Origin: Nymphaea colorata
Taxonomy: Eukaryota; Streptophyta; Magnoliopsida; Nymphaeales; Nymphaeaceae
Assembly (NCBI RefSeq): GCF_008831285.2
Contig: NC_045140.1
Span: 12,646,505 to 12,710,504 of the forward strand
Direction of reading: 5' to 3'
Length of the DNA: 64,000 bases
The position numbers and the translations under genes were made by a program. The notes below the pieces were generated by a model. That model made no database searches, was not told where the DNA came from, and was given only the letters and a program-made list of their open reading frames with translations. Positions within the stretch are counted from its first letter, which is position 1. Every line of letters starts with the position of its first letter. Shown here piece after piece: positions 35,313-48,290 of this stretch.

Positions 35313-37173
35313 GTGGTGCACGGACTGATGGGTTCGATTCAATAACGGTAAGAAGGTATTCATACCCCGCCTCATATACTGCATTATTCGTTCTTTAGAA
35401 GAATCTCAGCTTATGCTGATATACCATCAGGGGTCCTTTTCAATGACAAATTGTCATTTATTACATCATCATGCTAGTAATGGTATCAGCTTGGTTTCGA
35501 ATTGAAATAACATTGCTGCATTCAATTACATGGGTGTCAAAAGAAAAAACATGGAGTAGAAAGAAAACCCAACTCCTAGGTTGGATCACTAATCATTTGT
35601 TTAGAAGCGGGTGTTGGCAACCTCTTCCTAAATTTGTATAGGTCAATCTGCTATATTAAGCACAGTTAGCAATATGACCAACATCTTCAAAACACTTCAA
35701 CATGGAACTTCTCTAGGACTTCTAAAAGTACAAAGTTGCAAAGCATGAACGTGTTTGCAATACAATAAGTAGAACTATGTATAAGGCTATCTTAGGCATC
35801 TACACTTTTTGTTACGAGAAACATTACTAAAAATAGATTCATATTCATTAAACTTTTTAGACCGTCCTTCTTTGGTTCTTTTATAAGATGAGATTCTTTA
35901 TAAAGAACGAATGATTCTGTATACGAGGCAGAGTATGAAAACCTTCCTGCTGTCATTGTATATATACAATAAAATCTCTTGTTGAGTGAAACAAAATTGA
36001 CTTCACTCTGATTTTTTTGAGCAACTTCATCCTCTATATACCTTCAACTCTTGCAACCTTACCAAAAAAACAGATTGCCCTCGCCACCATAATCTCTAAT
36101 TAGCATGGTACTGTCATCTGTCAATAGTTGACCATTGCATCACGTGGCTGAGTTTTGTTCCCCCTTAGTGCATGGATGTGGAAGGAACATGTCACGTGAG
36201 ACATAATTTTTGTTGAAAGGCTTGGAAATATTTACTAGAGGTCATAAATGTTTTCTTGAGGGCTATAAATTTTGTTTGTGCTTTTCTTTAATGACAGTAA
36301 GCTATACCGGTGATGAACCGAACCGCTACAGCCCTACTGATGACGGTGAGGTAGTTTAGGTCACCGCCATATACGTTTATATCTGTGGTTTTTCTTTGCC
36401 GCTAAACACGATTACACTGGTGTTCTGTACCACCAGTAGAAATTTTCACCACTATAAACCTATAACTGTGAATTGTAGCACTGCTATAACATAACCACCA
36501 GTGCGTATTACCAGTGGTATTTGAAGTGCACACCTCAACGCACGAGATGTGAACCTCAAGTGCCTGCCTATCTCTCCGTCTCTCTCCCTCTCTTTTGTAA
36601 TTAATTCTTGTATCTTTTTTATTTTCTATTTCATATTGTTTTTGTTTACTTTTTTTCTCAGCTGCATGTTAGAATCAAATAAAACCGTGAGTGTTGAATT
36701 TATTGAACATTTTATGTTGACAGAAATAGTGTAAGTTAGCAAATGTTGGATGAAAATCATAGAGTTTAGTGAATTTATTAAGTCAGTAAATGTTGGATGA
36801 AAATTATTGGATTTAGTGAATTTATTGTACTGCTTTCATGAGTATGTTGTTTAAATAAACCAAAGTAATGTTCTTTGTTTTCATCTGTAGTACTTATAAG
36901 GTATTAAATATTTTACAAACTTTTATGTGTAATTGTTAATAACAACTAATTAAACTTTCTTGCAAATAGCAAAACAGTGCCATCTTTCATTTCTGATTTT
37001 GGCGCAAGAAAAAATGTTTTTTGCTTTTGTTCATAATTTTTGACATGATTTTTGTTGATATAATATGTTAGAGTATTTCTGCCATGAAACTTAATTAAGC
37101 TTCACTATGCATCGCTTAGCTACGTGTTGCATCACCAGCTTAGTGCATCGCTTTGCCTTGTTCTACTTCACAA
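34840..37173 (+). repeat. Local repeat family, copy B (left part)
   Basis: Colinear with copy A. It differs in having a (TA)n array (35265-35310) where A has (TG)n, about 110 extra bases near 35636-35745 and about 150 extra near 36660-36830. It runs up to the left target duplication of the hAT element at 37166-37173 and continues beyond it at 40284. Confidence 0.85.
36300..36520 (+). repeat. ACCGGTG motif cluster in copy B
   Basis: ATACCGGTGATGA, CTACTGATGACGG, TCACCGCCATATA, TGCCGCTAAAC, CACTGGTGTTC, CACCAGTAG, CACCACTATAA and ACCAGTGGT occur in order. The cluster is colinear with the copy A cluster through at least its second half. Confidence 0.75.
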
Positions 37174-38650
37174 CAATGTTGTAAGAAGCATACGCCTCAC
37201 ACAAAAAAATGTGACTCATACCGTTTTTTAGAAAAAAACTCCTTGAGGCCTTGCCGTGAGGCGCACGCATCCTTGAAGCATGCGCCTCATTTGGTAGAGG
37301 TGTATGCCTCCATCCGTGGTACACTCTGTGCTTGAGGCGTACACCTCAGGGATGGAGTCTGTTTAGTTTTTTTAATTAAAAAAAATAAAAACTAAATAAA
37401 ACTGGTCAAAAGGGCTTCACATGTAGCCCTAACTGAACCCCGTTTGTATCCCTAAATCCCATTCTCTCAATCCCAAATCACATGTGAAATTGAAGATTTC
37501 AACCATCGTTGCATGCCTGCGAAATTGCTAGAGGCTGGAGCTACAGTTGGTGAAGCCATCACCCAACGTCAGAATTTCAATTGCAACTGTAAGTCTCTCT
37601 CTTTGAGTCTCTTCCTCTCCATGGCAGACACTGAACATAGGTGGCCACCTTTCTATCTTTATCTTAATCTCTCTGTCCATGTACGGCACTGGCCATGGCC
37701 ACCCTCTTGCTCTATCAACTCTCTGGCCATGACTAGCCACCCTCTGCGTGTTGCTGTGATGGTATACAGTGTGTCCACATGGCGCTTTTGTTACTTTGTG
37801 TGTATCACCATGGCCATTGCTGTGGCTTATGATGTTGTGGTAATGTGGCTTACAAATTCAAGACCTTGAACTTATTTTCTTCATGCATGCCATCCTTGCA
37901 CTCATATTACGTGTTCTTCTTTATTTTACTATTGTCATCATTTGAAGTCTGGACATGTACTCCATTGATGGTGGTCCTCCTCCCATTGTTGCCAAGTGTC
38001 GCAAGTGGTGTCTTAGTTTATTATATGTTTTGGGATTTGTATTCTTACTTTATGACTTAGCATTTAACGCATCTTTAACTTATTATATTTTCTTTCAAAT
38101 TTTTTTCATGCCTTAGTTCATGTTATTTTTTTTTGTGCTTCATGGTAGACAGCTATGTTCAATCCTTTACCGAATCAATGGAAGAATATTTTTTACATTA
38201 TTTTGTTTTATATAAATAAATAAAAAACATGGAAAATTTACATTACTATAATTACCTTTTTTATTATATGTTTTTTTTTGTGGATGCTTTTTTTCTTTTT
38301 TTTTCTTTTTCTTTATTTCTAGATCAAACATGTTCTCATTTTGGAAGAGCTGCTTGTCTTCTTCTCTTCTATTTAGATTTGACATCATGTTAAAGAACAT
38401 GACAATGGTAATTGATGCATTGTCCTAGACAATTCTTTTATATTTTTATGTGTTTTTTCAATATTTGTTTTGCATTAAGTTTCTAATATGTTGTTAATTC
38501 AAATTTGTCCTATGGTGTTAATATTTGTTACATTATGCATTGTTAATATTTGGGTATGCTTAGTAATTTGAGCTTTTGCATACAATGTAATTGAACTTAT
38601 TGGATGCTTATTGAAGTATATTTGTAATACATTGTTAGGTTTGAGAAAAA

Positions 38651-39320
38651 ATGTCACGGTGGGATCCAGCATTGAAACATTGCATTGAAGAAGATCATGA
38701 TGATAAAGAAAAAATGGGAAACTTGATATGAAATTATTGTTGTAAGGAAACTTATAAAGGTGGTGTTTGAATAAAGAAACAACACTTGGCTGAAACTAAA
38801 AAAGTTGCTAAAGCATGTTACAAAGCCACAAATTGTTGTAAAATCTTTCAATAATTATTTGCAGGTACAAAAATGTGAAATACAAAGAAAAAAAGACAAT
38901 CTTGAATTGCATAGAAATGAATGTTTGGATGAATGAATGACCAGTGGTGGCCTTACATCTCCCAATGTTCATGCATTTGGAATTTCATGAGGACCAATGG
39001 ATCAATTTATAACTTTAGATATGCAACAACCAACAATCAACAATGCCATCAAGAAAGAGGAAAGAAAGCAAGTACATTCTGCCATAGGTCAGTTTTTTTT
39101 TGCAAATGTTTTACACTTTTGATTTATATTATGAACTTATGAGCGGATCAAATGAAGTTATCTAAACTACTCTTCTCATTATTTTTGTCAGTTGATTGGT
39201 GGAATACATTTGGCGAAAATACAAAAGAATTGAAAAATTTTGCTATGAGAATTCTCAATCTTACATATAGTGCATCAGGATGTGAATGTAAATGCAGCTC
39301 ATTCTTTTTGCTAAATAAAT
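38651..39320 (+). pseudogene. hAT transposase remnant: BED finger and dimerisation domain
   Basis: Near 38651 the plus strand reads MSRWDPALKHCIEE, then NYCCKETYKGG, KKQHLAETKKVAKACYK. This is the BED-type zinc finger that opens plant hAT transposases (usual form WKHC, CNYCGK.F.GG, R.KQHLAG). Two stops and the loss of one cysteine context break it. The central catalytic part is missing. At about 39195 WWNTFGENTKELKNFAMRIL, then LTYSASGCEC, gives the start of the C-terminal dimerisation region, ending in stops. An internal deletion therefore joined the N- and C-terminal ends. Confidence 0.85.
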
Positions 39321-39608
39321 GAAACTTTCAAATAATTTATTATGCTATCATTCAAATGTTTTTTTATAATTATCAAAATGATTAACTAATGGAATTACGT
39401 GATAGGTACATACAAAAACAAGAAATTTCATTGAGCAAGCAAAACTTAATTCTTTGGTTTTCATCATGTATATATGAAGATGAACACAGAAAGTGTTTCA
39501 TCTTCTCAAAAGAAAAGTGTTGGCTAAGGTAATGCTATATGTTTGTAATTTTTGAAATAAAGTTAAGAACATTGTCCTTTTTCTTTACTAATTGTTCAAT
39601 TTTGTTAT

Positions 39609-39812
39609 GTGTTAGTGTTTTTATATGAAGGTAAAACAATAATAGAAGATTTAGAATATGAGAGTTTAGATGATGAGGAAGATGAACTTATTCAATATTT
39701 GGATGGTTCAAATGACAATGAACTGTCATCCATTAAAGAATATGACAATGATGAAGATACAATTGACCAATTGCTTACAAAAGTTATTTTAACTTTGTTA
39801 AATAGCACTTGA
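39609..39812 (+). pseudogene. Acidic C-terminal exon of the hAT transposase
   Basis: A 67-codon frame rich in Asp and Glu (LDDEEDELIQYLDGSND, KEYDNDEDTIDQL) ends the transposase region. The truncated hAT at 1.8-3.4 kb has an equivalent acidic last exon, and the sibling at 50.36-53.22 kb carries the same exon split by another transposon at the codon region near 39650. Taken alone it would not be recognisable. Confidence 0.7.
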
Positions 39813-40283
39813 AAATTACACAAATTAATTACTTTCTTTTAATTTTTGTACATATACATATTTCAATATGCTTATATTATTGTTCAACAATACTTATCAT
39901 TTACTTATTCTCGTAATTGATATTATTATATGAATCTTAGTTTTCCTAGTTTTGGTTATTTATTTTTCAATGATAGTTCTATGACATTTAAGTGTTTAGG
40001 ACAGGTCATGCTATGCGCCAATTATGCAAGCACTCTTTGTACTATGTATGTTATAACATTGTGTTTGTTTGGATTTAAAAATTATTGTGGTTTGCACATG
40101 TTGTATATTGTTCTTCCTTGATATGCTTAGTGTCGTAGTCATTTTTTTCAATTTCGTTGCTACTTTTATAAATATTATATAATTCACAAATTTTTCTGTG
40201 AAGCTTACACTTCAATTAATGCCTCGCCTTGCCACGCCTCATGAGAGGCTCAACACCTCGCCTTATCGCCTTTTACAACATTG

Positions 40284-40815
40284 CTTCACAACATTGTAAA
40301 CTTTCATGAATTGCTGGCCAAAATTTTGAAAATATAACAAGTCAATGAAATTGGGCAGTTGCCTAAAATTTATATGCAAATAAAGTGCATGTTAATACTA
40401 ATGAGACTAGCAATAACTCAAATACAAGCAACTAATTAATACTACAATAGCATAAGACATTTACCTCAAGAATAGTCAATAAAAGTCTTCACATAATGAT
40501 GCATTCACACTTGGGGCTTCAACTACTCTAGCAAATCTCATTGCCTTCTACATCTTAAAAAGCAACCTATCTAACTTGAACTGCAACAAGAAAAGGGCAA
40601 CACTAAGAGCGATTGCAAAAAATAGATGAAGATGAAAAAATCCCCTATCGATCTTTTGTAGCTTAGATTGTAACAGAGGTTTGCTGAAGCTAGTAAGCAC
40701 TTCATGAATCTAAACATATGACAGCCAAGCATGAAAGGGTTCAAAATCTCACCTCATCTAATTGAGTGTGGGTGCACCAAGGACAATCTCTGACCATCCC
40801 CAATTGAGTGTGTGT

Positions 40816-40904
<89 letters not shown>

Positions 40905-40960
40905 TGAAAGGGTTCAACGGTCCATCAACATAAAGATCGTGTTTGAGTTGGCAATATCAA
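40284..40960 (+). repeat. Local repeat family, copy B (right part), with long (TA)n
   Basis: Resumes after the hAT target duplication. 40340-40600 matches copy C at 23505-23755, and the stretches at 40610-40660 and 40915-40945 match copy C beyond its plastid-bearing interruption. An uninterrupted (TA)n array of about 82 bases lies at 40819-40900. Confidence 0.75.
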
Positions 40961-43900
40961 CAATAAAACTTTGATGAACTGAAATATTTATTTTGATTTG
41001 CTAAAAAAATTTTTGAGTTCTCATGACAAACTACAAGCCAAATGTTACTTAAACATGCTCAAACTCTCCATCAAGAAGGCGATCACATAAATTTCCCATA
41101 ACACACAAAAGAAATGAAAAATTTTGTGAGTTTTTCTAAGATGAAATAAATCAACAAGAAGTAGTATCCTTTAGACCTTCCGAATTAACAAAAAGCAACA
41201 AAGTTTGCCTTGTTCCTCTGCAACAGAGTTTGCCTTTGAGCAGCACAAGACTATGCAGTTTTGATAGTTTAGATGTATGCTAGTTATGTTAGATATAGCA
41301 GATGCCAACCAAATATGCATGCATGATCTTTGTCTAAAAAGTTCAAAAAAAAGAAAAGACAAGACAAGATAGGTTAGCATTAAAAAAAGTATAAAAAAAT
41401 GGGAAAACCAGTAAAAGCAGGCATCATGATTCATGACACCATTGATCTGATGCTATTCAGGTGAGCCTGATCAGGCTATAGACAAAGTTGGCCTCTCTTG
41501 TATGCTAATAATTAAATAAGGAAAAGGAAGGAAACAAGAAACTTCACTGTTTTGGTGTGTGAGTCTAGTATGTTGAACCCGTGGTCGATATAATCTTAGT
41601 AGCTTTGTGAAGCATGAATAATACCATTCTTAATTGAGTAGATTTGGTTTCTGTCTTGCTCAGGAGGAAGAGGACCGTTGAGGGCACAATCTGCTATCGG
41701 TCAAATTTACTGCTTTTCCGTGGCCAGGAGGTAAAGAATGCCTAATTTGTAAAAGAAAGATCAATTACTAAATCAGTGAGAGAAAAAAAAAAGACAAAAA
41801 AAAGAAGAGAACATCTCTGCTCAGCTGGTGGAATAATGAACAGAATGAAAAAGAAAGGGGTTGAAACAAAAAAAACAATAGAAAACAAAAACATACCTAG
41901 TTCCCTAGAAAACAAAAACGTACCTAGTTCCCTTGCTGTATGACACCTTGTCCTTCTCTTTTTTGTATGCTCTATTTTCCCTTTCTGGGAGGACGCAAAT
42001 AACCCCTGCATCTGCCGGAGCTAATCTAAGCTCTTTGTTTTCAATTTTGATTTTTTGCTTTGGCGTTCCCTAATAAAAGATGATCAGGGCATCCACCATC
42101 TGAGGTTTGCCAGTCCTCCTCTCCTCTCTGTTTGACTTCATCCACCTCACCGTTTGTCGGAAAACTGTGATCTCGCCTCTGCTATGGTAATAGCAAAAGA
42201 AGTTGGGTGCCACCATGCTAGCGAGAGGACGTCACCATGAGGCGGTCTCACCCTCCTACCATGGTGACATGCCGGTCATTTGAAACCACCATTAATCAGA
42301 TGTCGCCAGAACCCGTCGGATGCCGGAGATGGCCGGAATCCCACGAAAGTTCAAGGTTCATGTCATGGAAGTTCACAGTTGGATCAAGAAGATCTGAGGA
42401 GAGAGAACATATGGAGAACAATGAAAGAAGTCAGGTAAGAAAGGTCCTTAACCCTTTTTTCTATGAGAATTTCAAAATCGCCCCAAACATTTCTAACTTT
42501 TTCAAAAATAGTGTCATAGTTAAAGACGTTTAATCCACTGCACTTTCAATATTTTATTTACGGAAAGAGGATCCTGACCCCTTGTTCCCATGCTCATGAA
42601 ATCTTGGAAATAGGTTTTGAACTCATGATTAACTGGATACAATAGGCAATATTGTTACGCATATAAAGGGAAAAAAAAAGTAGCATTTAGAGTTGATTTC
42701 ATTTAATAAAAATATAGCACATGATTTTTACAACAAGATTCAAATACAAGAAAAATCAAAATTGACAGCTACTAGAATCTTTGATGGTTTGATATCAATT
42801 TAAAGATTAAAAGAAATTTGAGCTGTCAATATTTTATTATTTATAATGAAAGTGTGCATTTTGTAAATAACATACAAATATTTTTATTTGCTGATGTTTA
42901 TGCAATTCATTCTTTTCATAGAATTTTTCTGTTTTTCTATATTTCTAAATTAAAAAATTTTCAAAAGTTTAGGTTAGAAGAGCTATGATTTTTAAATTTG
43001 TTTTTCGTTCATATTTAACTTTTCAATCATACAGGTCACGTTATAGGTTTTACGATGTTGTTAGTACAACAAGTCATATTAATGAAAGGAATGGAACAGC
43101 TTGAGTCGAGAGTCAAGACTATTTTCCAAGCCGAGGGTCCATTGTTTGTGTTTGGGGTCGATGACAGCAAAACAGTGCACTAATTAGCCTCTTCCTGATT
43201 TTTCTTGAAATTAACATGAAAAATGAGAAAACAACTAAAATTTTGAATTCCTTTTCAAGATTGGTCTATGCGAATATGAAACTAAAAATACTATCATAGT
43301 TTTTCTAATATTATAGACTACAAGAACCTATTATTATGTCATTTATGATATCACTATAGGCATCTAATATTCCTATAGATTTTCCTTCACCCGTTAACGC
43401 ATTGGAGATTTGCATTATTTTCTTAAGACAGAAAAGTTATACATAAACCAACTAAGGAATTATAAAGAAGTGGAAAAGTCAAAACCAACTTACGGGCACT
43501 CTTTCAAAGTTATAAAAGTTTCATAAAAAAAAAGAAAGGATCGAAGCTGGTTATATGCAAAAGCCAACAACTTAGTGTAGCTAACCATCAAAAACATTCT
43601 TAAGCCAACTTCTTATTGGTAGCATTGGGGATAGTGATGGTGGTTTTTCCTGTCACCATTGGATCTTTGCACTGTTGACTAAACAATCGGTTCGCAAAAA
43701 GTAAATTCTTTTTAGAGGGAGTTTGATTACTCCGGATTGAAATTCACATATCTGATATGTGGATATGACATAGCATGCTTTCACCTTGATTTTACAAAGA
43801 GGGATGAAAGGACTAATCATCCTTAGTGATTTAAGATCGGGATGTCAAAATCGGCTTAATCAGTCTATTGGTAAACATTTTACCAACAAATAGATGCAAT

Positions 43901-44590
43901 AAGAGGGTAATGCCGCAGGGTGGTCATTGGGCCAGCCCGGTTAAATTGTAATTAAAAAATATAAAATATATTTTCTATATATATAAAGAAATTTTTAAAA
44001 TTAATAAAAAAATTTATCTAATCAAGAATGTGGACAAATAGTTTTCGTGGAATACTTAGGCATGTTGAATGTTGTCCGATCTCACCTTCATTAATCGCAT
44101 ATATATTATAGTACTCTTTAGTGCTTTCATTTCTTATTTGCCATCACAGAGGGTCCGATCATGTACGTAATTTTCATGTGCTAAAAGTGTAACCAAGTGA
44201 TTAACACTGTGATTAATGGGTTGCAGACACGGTAATTTGCTTTTAAACCTTACCCCTCCCTCTCTCTCGGATCGTCAAGGTATGCTCCCTCTCCCTCTTC
44301 TCATTCTTTTTGTGATTTTCTTCTTGTTGATCCTTTGCGTGATTTTTGTAAGGTTCTCACTTTTCTTGTCTCTTGTACAACTTTCTTCTCACAGGAGATC
44401 CAGCAATGTTCCATCAGAAAATCAAAGTCATCTTTTGATTCGCCCGGGATGAGTTCAACCTCTCCAAGGCCATGATGGGGTACAGTTCTACTAAAAGATT
44501 GAAGGCTCAATCTGGGATCCGCTGGCTATGAAAGGTAACATTCTCTTTCATTTTCCATATACGCCTCATTTTTCATTTCTTTACAATCTC
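40961..44590. other. About 3.6 kb with no gene recognised
   Basis: AT-rich. A plus-strand frame at 42237-42533 (98 residues) has a charged, proline-containing start and is followed by a donor-like GTAAGA at 42435, but it resembles no family I know. A duplicated word, CCTAGTTCCCT.G.(A)AAA, occurs at 41897-41935. At 43715 GAGGGAGTTTGATTACTCC could be a MITE end without a visible partner. Confidence 0.4.
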
Positions 44591-46187
44591 TAGGGGGCTG
44601 TTTGATGGCCTGAAAATCTGGAATTGGAAATATATTTCTGAAAATATATTTTCTGAAAAAATAAATGGGAAAAAATCTTTTTGATTCCCATTTTGATGTG
44701 TGTGTGATGACTGAGAAATATATTTATGAGTTTGATGATAAAGAAATATATTTTCAGATTTCCAGAAAATTAATTCTTAGTTTGATAATAAGGAAACATT
44801 TTTCCAGATTTACAGAAATTAGATAAATAACCACACCAAATAGATAAATAACCAACAATGGCCAGCCTTTTTAGTACAAGAACAAAAATAACTGCAGTAG
44901 AGTTCGAAGAACATATGAACGCAACAAGATACTGTAAATATAAACAGTATCAAATGTTTTAATCAACATTTATGCACAATTCATAAATACTCGAACCATA
45001 CTCATTGGATATATGTGAGAATTTCACTATAAAGTATACAACAGTAGATAAACCACATACATATTCCCATCAGTGATAAAATATTTACATAAGTGTTCAG
45101 AAGAGCTTCATGTACACATCCACCATAACAAAAAGAAGCTCCACAAAATCAAATGTGCCCCTTGCACCACCTTCGAACAAGACGTCATATTTATGTCGGG
45201 GTTTCATCTTCGAACAAGACGTCATAACAGCTGATGAACTGAAAATGAAAATACATACGTGTCTAATGGCAAGCATAAGGGCATAACAAGTGCTGAACTA
45301 GAAATCAGTAACTAATGACATTGACGACAGAAAATTCCAAAGATATTAGCACAAACATAAGATTTAGTTGTTAAATTATGCAATTACTAAATGAATAATA
45401 TTCAAAATAAAGGAAGAAAGCAATTGACTTGCTGTTTTCAATGTCTACATCAAAAATTGTAATGCAGTTTCATCTCCAAGTTGCAATAAAGGTCCACTAC
45501 ATCATTAAAATATGTAAACTAACAACTACTCTGAGTATGCATCAACAGTAATGAAGGATGTCAAAGAGAGGAGATCCATCTCAGCCATCTGGTTAAAAAG
45601 AAACATACATAATCGAGGCATTCTAATTCCAAAATACACAAATGTTTGGCATGGCATGCAGGAATGCAGTCTGAGATCTTCCTCGGGTTGTCTTCCTTTA
45701 AAAGTAATCAATGGTGTTTGCCCATGGGCTATCTCTTTGAAACTTTTTTATTCTAGAAGATACCAGGTATGTGTTTTAGGCTTTTAGCAGTCCTTTCAGA
45801 CAGCAAAAACATAAACTGCATTATGCAGATAAAGATATCATGCATAAGCCCATTTCATGATGTTTAATGATGCCTTATAGCTTTCTTGAATCAAACTGAA
45901 ATCCCCTGTGGCAACATTCTATGAAGAGGATTTGCTGATCGACTTGCAATAAAACAAAAAAGTAGGAATCAACTTGTTGATCATGTTTGCAATAAATTAA
46001 GGAGAGTTTTCTCACACAGAGGCCTTTCATTGGAACTTACTGATCATGCCTTAACTAAGAATCCTCCCAAGACCGTTACATTTCATCTAGCCTGAATCCA
46101 ATCGAGTCGAATCAAATCACTGAGTTCAAAAATCTAAACTATTTGATGCAAATGTTAAAGACACAAGAAAATGCAGAATGAAGTGAA

Positions 46188-46536
46188 CGTGCACTTTCCT
46201 TTATTATGGCCCATGCCAGCAACCAACTTAAAAGAGTTAGAAGCATAGAAGAGAATCAATTTCATGCTGGTAATCTCGAAGACACCCATTACTAATCTGT
46301 GCGTGGAGAGAAAGAGAGACCGGGAGAGATCTGTACTTGGGAAGCATGCACTACCCATTACTAATATGTATGGAGAGAGAGAGAGATCTGTACTTGGGAA
46401 ACATGCACCTTCCCTTTATGGTCTATAATAACAGCCAACTTAAAAGAATTAGAAGCATAGCAGAAAATCAAATTCATGCTAATAATCTCGAAGACACCCA
46501 TTACTAATATGTGTGTGTGTGTGTGTGTGTGCGTGC

Positions 46537-46560
<24 letters not shown>
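46188..46560. repeat. Two-copy tandem duplication inside the Harbinger-like element
   Basis: The words TGCACTTTCCTTTATTATGG and AACTTAAAAGAGTTAGAAGC, an AATCTCGAAGACACCCATTAC segment and TCTGTACTTGGGAA.CATGCA recur in order after about 200 bases. The second copy runs into a (GT)n array of roughly 80 bases (46509-46589). Confidence 0.75.
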
Positions 46561-46568
<8 letters not shown>

Positions 46569-47033
46569 GTGCGAGAGAGAGAGAGAGAGGCCTTTTGTTT
46601 TTACTAAGAAATGATTATTGATGTCTGCAAGGTATCACTCATTCCAGATGTTTAGGTGAAAGGAAAAAGGAACATAGAAAGCTTTAGTCTATATTGTGAA
46701 TAAGTTTGGGTTTATCCGAGCATTAGATATTTGAGTTGGGGAACAGCTACAATTTATTAGTTGTACTGAGGATTTGCTCAACGTTTTTTCTACTCTTTCT
46801 CTAAAGTGTGTCATCAAATTTAATTTTCTTGAGAATTTATTTTATGGACATTAGACAAAAATGATGGAAGTTATAACTACCCTATGATGTATGCACGTGC
46901 ATGTATTATTTTCAATACATTGATATGCATGTGAACTATATTCTAAAAGATAGTGCATTGAAGCTTTTATGTTGCATGCCATGAAAGAGATGTCAGTTAT
47001 GGGATTGTTCAGTGATTGAGTCTTATCTTACAG

Positions 47034-47125
47034 GGCAGAGGTAGCTATGAAGATCGTTCTGATATACTCCGGCTTATTGTAGGCCTTGTGGAGGCAAGCT
47101 GCTATGCTGACAACCCTGAATGGAG
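47034..47125 (+). other. Exon-like segment, unrecognised protein
   Basis: An open stretch follows a good acceptor (TTATCTTACAG) and reads GRGSYEDRSDILRLIVGLVE, then ASCYADNPEWR. The text looks like real protein, but I do not recognise the family. The base after it does not give a GT donor, so its right border is damaged or misplaced. It lies upstream of a second exon-like segment in the same orientation. Confidence 0.4.
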
Positions 47126-47257
47126 ATTAACATGATTCTAAACCTTAAAGTGAAAATTTAACTAGCTTAGCAATAGCCACTTCTCATGAAAATCTCTTAG
47201 TTCAATTATGAATAGTTTTAGTCATTTTATCCTATCTAAGCTGCATTTTCTCTCCAG

Positions 47258-47383
47258 TGTTGGTGAACAAGTTGCCAAAGATATTCAACTCTTAGATTCT
47301 ATTGCTGAAAAACAAACACAGATATTTTCTGAAGAGTGCAAGTTGTTTCCAGCAGATGTTCAGATCCAACCGTTGTATCCTTT
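47258..47383 (+). other. Exon-like segment with both splice borders, unrecognised protein
   Basis: Bounded by an acceptor (TTTTCTCTCCAG) and a consensus donor (CCTTT|GTAAGT), the 126-base segment is open in one frame: [20 protein letters not shown], then [20 protein letters not shown]. It has the look of a helical region. With the segment at 47034 it suggests a fragment of a multi-exon host gene inside a transposon, or a host gene into which the flanking terminal-repeat sequences arrived separately. Confidence 0.45.
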
Positions 47384-48140
47384 GTAAGTGTTTACCTATA
47401 AACACTGGAATGAGTTCATAAGTATACTTGTGGTTTTATTTTGTATTCTCTGTCTGCTATGTATCTAAAACATTTTCCTATTCAGTAAATAAGAAAACAG
47501 TAAAATCTTTTGTTTGGAACAACACCAACATCAAAAATAACCGCTTTCTCTTCAAAAATGAGAGATTCCATCAACAGGACAGAAGAAAGGCAGAGCTTGA
47601 TGAGTCTGTTCTAGCTCCAAGCTTTTTCAGAGAAAAAGATAGGAACATTCAATTGTCAAGCTAATTGGTAAGCACGAGTTAAGAAGTTAATGCATTTGTG
47701 AAGAAACCAGTCAACTACTAAATGTACAAACTTAACAAAATCGATCTCTGCGACAAGAAACCCTCACAAAAGAAAAAGGGGATAGAGAAACAAACTGGAC
47801 TTTCTATATGGAACCCTCTGGGGAAAAAAATTCTTTCACAGTAGGAGCCAAAATAGAAAGAGGGATTTCCAAAAATTCAGTGAGAAATGGAAAAAAGAAT
47901 TAAATACTATTCACCATTCATGTTCAAGCACTAACCTTTCCACGAAAACCTTGCAGATCTGCCCATAGAGTAACAATCGAGCCTCAATTTGTTGCTGCAG
48001 AGAGGAAGAGACGGATTCCTGCGCTACTTAACAGGGCGGGCCAAAATCAGTGTTTTCTAACACGGAAGCTGCTGCACAAACGACAGAGGAAGAGACAGAG
48101 GGCTTCTTCTTCAGCAAGGGCGAGAGAGATGAGGAGAGGA

Positions 48141-48290
48141 GCAGGAGAGTGAGAGGGCGAGAGAGACAACAAGGGGAGCAGGAGAGTGAGAGGGCGAGAG
48201 AGACAACAAGGGGAACAGGAGAGTGAGAGGGCGAGAGAGACGATGAGAGAGCAGGAGAGTGAGAGGGCGAGAGAGACGACGACCAGCAGG
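48141..48290. repeat. 37-bp minisatellite, four copies
   Basis: The unit starting GCAGGAGAGTGAGAGGGCGA begins at 48141, 48178, 48215 (first base A) and 48251. The frames crossing it on both strands are low-complexity artefacts. Confidence 0.9.

Larger units (their letters stand above)
37174..40283 (+). mobile_element. hAT transposon with CAATGTTGTAA ends, 3,110 bp
   Basis: Begins CAATGTTGTAAGAAG and ends TTTTACAACATTG, an 11-base inverted repeat. Both sides carry the identical 8-mer CTTCACAA (37166-37173 and 40284-40291), the hAT-sized target duplication. Beyond the ends, long subterminal stretches on both sides repeat the GAGGCG, CGCCTC and TGCCTC words in both orientations. Remains of a hAT transposase lie inside on the plus strand, so this is a decayed, once autonomous or nearly autonomous copy. 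Confidence 0.95.

Noticed and set aside
40762-40974. 70-residue frame reading long IYIYIY runs.
   Set aside because: It is the translation of a (TA)n array.
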